Shown: in pieces, positions 57,929 through 64,000 of the stretch
How the letters are laid out: each line of letters begins with the position of its first letter
Numbering within the stretch: the first letter of the stretch is position 1
NCBI GenBank assembly: GCA_964556425.1
Contig: CAZKWC010000004.1
Span: 1-64,000 of the forward strand
DNA: 64,000 nt
Reading direction: 5' to 3'
Source: JALQUL01 sp964556425
GTDB taxonomy: Bacteria; Pseudomonadota; Gammaproteobacteria; Burkholderiales; Burkholderiaceae_C
Position numbers and translations under genes: made by a program
Notes under the pieces: generated by a model
The model's database searches: none
The model's input: only the letters and a program-made list of their open reading frames with translations
Told to the model about the DNA's origin: nothing

Positions 57929-59088
57929 AGTTGAATCAATTCACGAGTTTTTTTAAGTTGAAGTTCTATTTCTGGGTTGCTGGCTGCGGCCTTGACCCAT
58001 TCGGTATCTCCGCCTACAACCGCAAGCGCTAATTTTTTAAACATCCCATTTAATGAGTCGTAATACGCTGGGAAGTCATCTACATAGGTCTGAGAGGCGG
58101 GTACTAATTTAATCTCACCATTTTTTAATTGCGTATCAAGATAGCGCGAGCCAGACAAGGGCTCTTCAATAAGAATCTTGGAATAGGTGCCATATATATA
58201 ACTAGCACCAGAGGTGGACTCGCCATATTTGACTTTTTTAACACCGGTTAACTGCAGCTTAATTTGGTAATCGGGTTGTGGTAACTTAAGTGCAAACACC
58301 GTGCCATCTGCCACTTTCATTGACATGACGTTACCCACTGCATAACCTTTGGCATAAGGAATAATAGGCACTTGTAGTTGGGTTGAAATGGCTTCGGCTA
58401 CTAAATCAGCTGCCCAAGTTTGTGCAACAACAGGAGACTTTTTTAAATAGTCAGGCAAAGCGGCCATCATTTCCGCACTCAACTGCGCCTCTGAAACTTG
58501 TAAAAACCGAGGAACCGCATTAGGAATACTGGCACTAGCTAGGCTGTCGGCGTATCTTTTGTAAATACCAGGTGAGTTAGCTGTTCCCTCATAAACTCTA
58601 CCTACTCGCTCTACAATTTCTTCCTTGCTAGGTGCATGATCTAGGGCATCAATTAAAGCAAAGCTAATAGGATATGACCTGATCATGGTCATTGTTTTAA
58701 AATCAAAAAATACGCTTTGCCCACGTATTAAAACAAACAGTTTTATTAAGCTACCAAACTCCTCTACAGAAATAGTTTCGGAGTTAATAATAAGAGCGCT
58801 TGCCAAAACCTGATCAGAGCCTTTTAAGCTGTCTAAAGCAGCCGTGCTAATTTGAAAATTTTTAGGTGGGTTTTGTTTTAAAAAACCTGTAATAGTGGCC
58901 AAACTAGAGGGGCCATTTTGCAGCTTTTGCTGATTCCAGAGTACCGAATAAGGAAAACGAGAATCAATGGATTGAAAGTCGCCAGAATAAGCCAAACCAG
59001 CCAAACTCACTTTTTGATCTTGAGCAGAGGCCAATTGAACAGCACTCAAAATTAAACTGATGAAAAACCATTTTTGAAATGCCAACAT
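57919..59088 (-). CDS. Exported protein of unknown function, first gene of envelope cluster
   Basis: From ATG 59088 the protein has 389 residues with a signal peptide (MLAFQKWFFISLILSAVQLASAQ). The frame is open 24 codons further upstream (to 59160), but that adds a hydrophilic Cys/Lys stretch before the signal, so the internal start is preferred. The mature part begins VSLAGLAYSGDFQSIDSRFPYS and contains VLASALIINSETISVEEFG and a beta-rich C-terminal half (YAVGNVMSMKVADGTVFALKLPQPDYQIKLQLTGVKKVKY). I recognise no family. It overlaps the next gene by ten bases, so the two are translationally linked. Confidence 0.75.
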   Translation of the reverse strand: MLAFQKWFFISLILSAVQLASAQDQKVSLAGLAYSGDFQSIDSRFPYSVLWNQQKLQNGPSSLATITGFLKQNPPKNFQISTAALDSLKGSDQVLASALIINSETISVEEFGSLIKLFVLIRGQSVFFDFKTMTMIRSYPISFALIDALDHAPSKEEIVERVGRVYEGTANSPGIYKRYADSLASASIPNAVPRFLQVSEAQLSAEMMAALPDYLKKSPVVAQTWAADLVAEAISTQLQVPIIPYAKGYAVGNVMSMKVADGTVFALKLPQPDYQIKLQLTGVKKVKYGESTSGASYIYGTYSKILIEEPLSGSRYLDTQLKNGEIKLVPASQTYVDDFPAYYDSLNGMFKKLALAVVGGDTEWVKAAASNPEIELQLKKTRELIQLCK

Positions 59089-59628
59089 CAATGCAAATGG
59101 GCTTGATGCCTGCTTATTTTGAAAAAAATAACGCTTGCATGGCAATAAGGAAAATCTCATTGGAATAATAAAAAAATAATAACTTCTACAATTTTGACTA
59201 CTTAATTAATAAAAGAATTTTAGTTTTAATACTTCAAAAACTTTAATATCTTTATTGAATATTCGGGAATTATAGTCATTAATAATAGTAAAAAATGCCG
59301 TACTATCGTTTTTTATAGCTATATTTTTTGGTTTAAATTGCTTTTAAATTTATTTTAAAATTTCGGAAAAAAGTCACATTTTTTGAGTAAATTTTTGATT
59401 TAAATCAATTTTTGCTAGCCATTTGTAAGATTATTTTAATAATTAATTTATCCATCTTTTTATTTTTTTATACGCCAAATAATAGAACATAAAAAAATAT
59501 AAAATTCAAATTTTGAGAAGCTAATGAATAAGCCCCAGCCAAACAAGTAAGTCTTACTCAACTACTTTTAACGTAAAAAAAGGGCATTACTGGCAAATTC
59601 AGCTGTTGAAGCTAATGCCTTTATGCTT
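59089..59628. other. A+T-rich intergenic region
   Basis: 540 bases without a convincing gene between the envelope cluster and recG. It must contain the cluster promoter, but many A/T tracts make box assignment unsafe. Near the recG end there is a terminator (59575-59619). No RNA gene or repeat was recognised. Confidence 0.6.
59575..59619 (-). terminator. Intrinsic terminator of recG
   Basis: On the minus strand, stem GGCATTA/TAATGCC (59613-59619 with 59583-59589), 23-base loop containing AGCTG-type partial pairing, then C and seven T. It starts ten bases after the recG stop codon. Confidence 0.75.
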
Positions 59629-61872
59629 TTAAGCCTTTAAAAAGTCAATCTTGCCACCCATCCAACGCTCTATGTGTTTGGCGGCTAAAGCAGGGTCTTT
59701 TTGCAGCATTTGAGGGGCATATTGCCTAGCCCACTCTAATAATTCTTCGTCGGTTTCAAGGTTGGCAAAACGCAGCATGGCAGCCCCCGATTGGCGTTCA
59801 CCTAAAATTTCACCAGGGCCGCGAATTTGTAGATCTCGACGGGCAATTTCAAAACCATCTTGAGTTTCAATCATGGCCGACAAACGGGCTTTGGCTTTTT
59901 CACCTAATTTTGGTGCGTCACCGGTAGAGTACAACAATACACAAGCCGAAGCAGCTGTGCCTCGGCCTACACGCCCCCTGAGCTGATGCAATTGACTTAA
60001 GCCAAATCGCTCTGAATGCTCTATGACCATTAAAGAGGCATTAGGCACGTCGACCCCCACCTCAATAACCGTGGTGCTAACCAACACCGATAACAAACCC
60101 ATAGAGAAAGCTTCCATAATGGCTTTTTTATCTTGGGTCGCCATTTTAGAATGGAGCAAACCCACTCGGTTAGCTGGTGGCTCTTGCCCCTCTATTGTGG
60201 GCTGAGCCAATACCGCACTTAGCTCTTCCCAAGTCTCGGTGGCATTGCGTAAATCAATGGCTTCGCTTTCTTCAATTAAGGGACATACCCAATACACCTG
60301 CCGCCCCTGATTGAGTTGTCCTTGAATTCTAGAGATCACATCATCACGCCTAGACTCATGCAATAAACGGGTCACAATTGGAGTGCGACCAGGAGGCAAT
60401 TCATCAAGGGTAGAAACATTTAAATCGGCGTAATAGCTCATCGCCAAAGTGCGCGGAATAGGCGTTGCACTCATCATTAGCATATGCGGCTCTAATGCAG
60501 TTGCTGGCAAATTTTCTGATGGAACTGCATCAGGATTAGCGACTGCATTTTCATCATTTGGCGTTTTATGCCTAAGAGCCAAACGCTGGGCCACACCAAA
60601 ACGATGTTGCTCATCAATAATCGCTAAACCCAATTTAGGTAGCACCACTTTTTCCTGAATGACCGCATGTGTGCCTACAATCAGTTGAGCTTGGCCCGAT
60701 TGAGCAAGCGCCATCATTTCTCTTTTTTCTTTGACTTTTTGGCTACCCGTTAACCAAGCCACCGTAATACCAAGCGGCGACAACCAAGACCATAATTTAT
60801 CAAAATGTTGTTGTGCCAAAATTTCAGTAGGGGCCATTAATACACACTGATAACCACTGTCCATACAAATGGCGGCGGCCATGGCTGCTACCACTGTTTT
60901 ACCTGAACCAACATCGCCTTGTAATAATCTATGCATGGGGCTAGGCTTGGCCAAGTCTTGGGTAATTTCGGCAACCGCTCTAGCTTGTGCACGGGTTAAG
61001 GCAAATGGCAATTGTGCTAATAAACGCTTGGCTAAATCCCCTTTTTTTGGATTTAACACCGCCGCTTTTAAGGCCTCCCGCTCTAACCTAGCTTGTGTTT
61101 GAGACAATTGCTGAGCCAATAACTCTTCAATTTTTAAACGTTGCCAAGCCGGATGTGTTTGGTCTTCAAGGGTTTGTAAAGGTATGCCTGGCGTAGGATG
61201 ATGTAAAAAATCTAGGCTGTGCCTTAAAGACCAACTCAGGGCTTGCTCAATAAAAACTTGAGAAGCCTGTGAAGCTACTTTTTTAACTAAAATCGTATCG
61301 CTTAAATCGGCATCTTTTAAAGCAATATCAATGGCTTTACGTAAATAATTTTGGGTTAAACCAGCGACGCTATGATAGACCGGTGTTAAGGTGCTGGCCA
61401 ATTGCCCACCCGCTAATTTCACATTCGGGTGCACCATAGAAGCACCACCAAAACCAGTTTTTAACTCGCCCCTAATTCTGACCCTATTGCCGGCACTCAA
61501 GGCTTTTTGCAAACTTGGATAAAAATTAAAAAATCGCAATTGACAGGTATGGCCGTCTTGCTGCACTCTGGCAATGAGTTGCTTACGGCCTTGGTACTGC
61601 ACCTCACTGCTTAATACGGTGGCTTCAAATTGCAAGCTAGAGCCGTCTAGGGCATTGGCTAAACTACCTAATTGGGTCTCATCTTCATACCGCATAGGTA
61701 AATGCAAAGCCAGGTCAATAGGCCGCCTCAAACCCATTTCCTTGAGGGCTTGAGTCGGCGTTTTTCGTTTAGGCGTAGCAGCAGCACCTGCCGGACTGGC
61801 AACGGTTGTGGCTTTAGTTGGAGTTTTTGCCACTTTTAGCGGTGTATTTTCAGAATTAAGTGGCTTTTGCAT
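59629..61872 (-). CDS. recG: ATP-dependent DNA helicase RecG
   Basis: Superfamily 2 helicase that remodels stalled replication forks and Holliday junctions. From ATG 61872 (MQKPLNSENT) it has 747 residues; the frame also allows a TTG two codons earlier. Residues 1-40 are a low-complexity Thr/Ala/Lys stretch, then the wedge domain (QALKEMGLRRPIDLALHLPMRYED; oligonucleotide-binding fold to about 160), helicase motif I GDVGSGKTVVA, DEQHRFG (DExH box), SATPIPRTLA (motif III) and the C-terminal RGRVGRGTAASACVLLY (motif VI). Complete. It is divergent from queA with 128 bases between them. Confidence 0.96.
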   Translation of the reverse strand: MQKPLNSENTPLKVAKTPTKATTVASPAGAAATPKRKTPTQALKEMGLRRPIDLALHLPMRYEDETQLGSLANALDGSSLQFEATVLSSEVQYQGRKQLIARVQQDGHTCQLRFFNFYPSLQKALSAGNRVRIRGELKTGFGGASMVHPNVKLAGGQLASTLTPVYHSVAGLTQNYLRKAIDIALKDADLSDTILVKKVASQASQVFIEQALSWSLRHSLDFLHHPTPGIPLQTLEDQTHPAWQRLKIEELLAQQLSQTQARLEREALKAAVLNPKKGDLAKRLLAQLPFALTRAQARAVAEITQDLAKPSPMHRLLQGDVGSGKTVVAAMAAAICMDSGYQCVLMAPTEILAQQHFDKLWSWLSPLGITVAWLTGSQKVKEKREMMALAQSGQAQLIVGTHAVIQEKVVLPKLGLAIIDEQHRFGVAQRLALRHKTPNDENAVANPDAVPSENLPATALEPHMLMMSATPIPRTLAMSYYADLNVSTLDELPPGRTPIVTRLLHESRRDDVISRIQGQLNQGRQVYWVCPLIEESEAIDLRNATETWEELSAVLAQPTIEGQEPPANRVGLLHSKMATQDKKAIMEAFSMGLLSVLVSTTVIEVGVDVPNASLMVIEHSERFGLSQLHQLRGRVGRGTAASACVLLYSTGDAPKLGEKAKARLSAMIETQDGFEIARRDLQIRGPGEILGERQSGAAMLRFANLETDEELLEWARQYAPQMLQKDPALAAKHIERWMGGKIDFLKA

Positions 61873-62000
61873 AGACAATTAGGCCTATTTTGCGTTAATG
61901 AAGCGGCAACATCACTTTTAATGGCATAGCCTTTAACCCTTAGCCTATTGGCAGTGATCACGCTGCTTGCTCATTTTATTTTAGAAACGGACAATTCAGC

Positions 62001-63047
62001 GTGCGTCAATTTGTATTAAGTGATTTTGATTTTCATCTGCCAGAGGCCTTAATTGCCCAGCAACCTTTAAGCTCTAGAACTGATTCTAGACTACTTGATG
62101 GTACACAAGAAAATCCAAACGACAGAATCTTCAAAGAACTACCCGATTTATTGCAAGCCAATGACCTACTCATTATGAACGATACTGAGGTGGTAAAGGC
62201 ACGTTTATTTGGAAATAAACCCAGCGGTGGCCGACTCGAACTATTAGTCGAGCGCGTTTTAGAAAACAATCATGTAGTGGGTCATTTAAGAGTCAGTAAA
62301 AAACCCGCCATTGGTAGCGTCATGAATATGGACGGTGGTTATTTTGCTGAATTTTTAGGCAGAGAAAGTCTTGAAACAGGCGGCTTGTTTCGATTTAAAT
62401 TATTTGATCAGCAGCAATCCAACCCCTATGCCTTAATGGCTGCTCATGGCCATATACCGCTACCCCCTTACATTGAGCGCTCGGACAACGAAGCCGATTT
62501 ACAACGCTACCAAACCGTGTTTGCCAAAAACCCAGGTGCTGTAGCCGCCCCCACTGCTGCCCTACACTTTGATGAAGCCTTGCTAGCAACCATTAAAGCC
62601 AAAGGCGTTAAAACCGCCACCGTTACCCTGCACGTAGGTGCTGGCACTTTTATGCCGGTAAAATCAGAGTTAATTGCCCAGCACACCATGCATGCCGAAC
62701 GTTATTGGGTGCCCCTTGAAACCCAGCAAGCCATAGCTGACTGCAAAGCCAAAGGCGGACGTGTGGTGGCGGTAGGCACTACCACTGTACGAACCCTAGA
62801 ATCTTGGGCACAATCGGGGCAAGACTCGGGCGATACACAAATTTTTATTACCCCTGGTTTTGATTTCAAAATCGTGGATGTTTTAATTACTAATTTTCAT
62901 TTACCCAAAAGCACTTTATTAATGTTGGTCAGTGCTTTTACCGGCTATGAAAAAATGATGGCTTTATACCGTCATGCGATTAGCCAGCAATATCGCTTTT
63001 TTAGTTATGGAGATGCCATGATTTTAAAGCGCCAGCCTTTGGAATAA
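62001..63047 (+). CDS. queA: S-adenosylmethionine:tRNA ribosyltransferase-isomerase
   Basis: Transfers the ribosyl part of SAM to preQ1 in tRNA to give epoxyqueuosine. The 348-residue protein starts at GTG 62001 (VRQFVLSDFDFHLPEALIAQ). Conserved blocks are SSRTDSRLL (25-33), MNDTEVVKARLFG, GHIPLPPYIER, DLQRYQTVFAKNPGAVAAPTAALHF and THLHVGAGTF-type TVTLHVGAGTFMPV near 209-222, and NFHLPKSTLLMLVSAF at the C-terminal part. It precedes tgt by 70 bases on the same strand; both act in queuosine modification and probably form one transcript. Confidence 0.96.
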   Translation: MRQFVLSDFDFHLPEALIAQQPLSSRTDSRLLDGTQENPNDRIFKELPDLLQANDLLIMNDTEVVKARLFGNKPSGGRLELLVERVLENNHVVGHLRVSKKPAIGSVMNMDGGYFAEFLGRESLETGGLFRFKLFDQQQSNPYALMAAHGHIPLPPYIERSDNEADLQRYQTVFAKNPGAVAAPTAALHFDEALLATIKAKGVKTATVTLHVGAGTFMPVKSELIAQHTMHAERYWVPLETQQAIADCKAKGGRVVAVGTTTVRTLESWAQSGQDSGDTQIFITPGFDFKIVDVLITNFHLPKSTLLMLVSAFTGYEKMMALYRHAISQQYRFFSYGDAMILKRQPLE

Positions 63048-63117
63048 AAACCCAACTTATAAAACCAGCATTCACCTTGCAAGCGCATTTTTCTATTCAA
63101 AAGATTTTTATAAAACC

Positions 63118-64000
63118 ATGTTGAAATTTGATATTTTAGCCACCAGTGGCAAAGCCCGCAGAGGCCAACTCACGCTTAATCATGGCGTGGTACAAACTCC
63201 TATTTTTATGCCTGTAGGCACTTATGGCACAGTAAAAGGTGTCTCGCCACAAAGCCTTGAAGACATGGGCGCACAAATTATTTTAGGCAATACTTTCCAT
63301 TTATGGATGAGGCCAGGCTTAGATATTATGAAGCAGTTTGGCGGCCTACATGAATTTGAAAAATGGAATAAACCTATTCTCACCGACTCAGGTGGTTTTC
63401 AGGTTTGGAGCTTAGGCGCCATGCGCAAAATTAGCGAAGAAGGTGTGAAGTTTTCTAGCCCTGTGAATGGCGACAAATTATTTTTAACCCCAGAAGTATC
63501 CATGCAAATTCAAACCGTTTTGAATTCTGATATTGTGATGCAGTTTGATGAATGTACCCCCTACGAAACCAAAGGCGTATTAACTAGTGAACGTGATGCT
63601 AGAAAATCAATGGAGTTAAGTTTGCGTTGGGCTCAACGTTGCAAAACAGAATTTGCCAAGCTAGAAAACCCCAATGCCTTGTTTGGCATTGTACAAGGCG
63701 GTATGTTTGAAAACCTGCGTCAAGAGTCTTTAGANNNNNNNNNNNNNNNNNNNNNNNNNNNNNNNNNNNNNNNNNNNNNNNNNNNNNNNNNNNNNNNNNN
63801 NNNNNNNNNNNNNNNNNNNNNNNNNNNNNNNNNNGCCCGCAATGGCAGCTTGTTTACCCGTTTTGGCGATTTAAAACTACGTAATGCACGTCATAAAACA
63901 GACCCACAACCCATAGATACCACTTGCACTTGTTACGCTTGTGCCGGTAAAAGTGGTGTGTCTTGGGATGAGGGTGGACGTGATGGCTTTAGCCGCGCTT
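63118..64000 (+). CDS. tgt: Queuine/preQ1 tRNA-guanine transglycosylase, gap inside and 3' end outside window
   Basis: Exchanges guanine 34 of GUN tRNAs for preQ1. The frame starts at ATG 63118 (MLKFDILATSGKARRG) and shows FMPVGTYGTVKGV, LGNTFHLWMRPG, ILTDSGGFQVWSLG (catalytic-pocket Asp90) and NALFGIVQGGMFENLR. It meets a 100-N gap at 63735 and resumes with ARNGSLFTRFGDLKLRNARHK and the zinc ligands CTCYAC. About 70 codons should lie in the gap by comparison with E. coli Tgt, so the 100 N are too short. After the zinc Cys there is an extra stretch (AGKSGVSWDEGGRDG) before FSRA that E. coli Tgt lacks. The C-terminus is beyond the window. Confidence 0.95.
   Translation, partial: MLKFDILATSGKARRGQLTLNHGVVQTPIFMPVGTYGTVKGVSPQSLEDMGAQIILGNTFHLWMRPGLDIMKQFGGLHEFEKWNKPILTDSGGFQVWSLGAMRKISEEGVKFSSPVNGDKLFLTPEVSMQIQTVLNSDIVMQFDECTPYETKGVLTSERDARKSMELSLRWAQRCKTEFAKLENPNALFGIVQGGMFENLRQESLXXXXXXXXXXXXXXXXXXXXXXXXXXXXXXXXXXARNGSLFTRFGDLKLRNARHKTDPQPIDTTCTCYACAGKSGVSWDEGGRDGFSRA
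63735..63834. other. Assembly gap (100 N) within tgt
   Basis: Exactly 100 N placeholder; the missing sequence is probably about twice as long, judged from the codons expected between the two tgt parts. Confidence 0.95.

Overview
The window is a piece of a draft bacterial chromosome, A+T-rich, with three runs of exactly 100 N (38487-38586, 57320-57419, 63735-63834) that are scaffold placeholders and each interrupt a gene. The gene content points to a Gram-negative betaproteobacterium of the order Burkholderiales: secB-gpsA, scpA with a DUF3460 gene, tsaB-rimI-uracil-glycosylase, glnE/yhdP/nitrilase, a BPSS1780-type membrane protein, RecG/queA/tgt and a C199/C208 OxyR. I do not recognise the genus. 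No tRNA, rRNA, CRISPR array, insertion sequence, prophage or attachment site was seen.

Layout. 1-2946 (minus): pyrF (cut by the edge), a uracil-DNA-glycosylase-like protein, rimI, tsaB. 3194-6414 (plus): PBP4 (dacB), secB, gpsA. 6417-9710 (minus): scpA, a DUF3460 gene, metG, preceded by a structured 344-base leader. 10055-12314 (minus): an MFS transporter with a LacI-type regulator. 12493-15162: hppD, a divergent Lrp-type regulator and a prolyl-4-hydroxylase-like dioxygenase. 15415-17010: an acetyltransferase and a membrane protein. 17116-23790 (minus): a tripartite RND efflux operon (TetR regulator, outer-membrane factor, adaptor, pump). 23887-33137: an M14 peptidase, glnE, yhdP, a nitrilase-family amidase and a small antisense membrane-protein gene. 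33085-37838 (plus): mltA, an FkbM-like protein and a tandem GT4 glycosyltransferase, probably for surface polysaccharide.

37899-45838 (minus) is a formate-oxidation locus: a two-subunit NAD-dependent formate dehydrogenase (fused NuoE-NuoF beta subunit plus alpha subunit), a YcbL/GloC-type hydrolase, an Mrp Fe-S carrier and FdhD. FdhD contains an in-frame nine-base tandem repeat coding for Asn-Asn-Lys, and the assembly breaks inside it. 46222-52355 (plus) is an alpha-glucoside uptake and hydrolysis operon (binding protein, two permeases, GH13 alpha-glucosidase, ATPase) behind two LacI-type palindromes 21 bases apart. 52467-54242 (minus): oxyR and a YafJ-type amidotransferase. 54385-59088 (minus): four exported or lipid-anchored proteins of unknown function, two resembling FlgT/CsgG/LPP20 envelope proteins. 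59629-64000: recG and, divergently, queA and tgt of queuosine synthesis.

Most of the window is ordinary housekeeping. The observations most worth checking are the FdhD minisatellite, the FlgT/CsgG-like envelope cluster, the small membrane protein antisense to the mltA start, the altered active-site motifs of the uracil-glycosylase homologue, and the tandem operators of the sugar operon, whose nearest LacI-type gene lies over 30 kb away.
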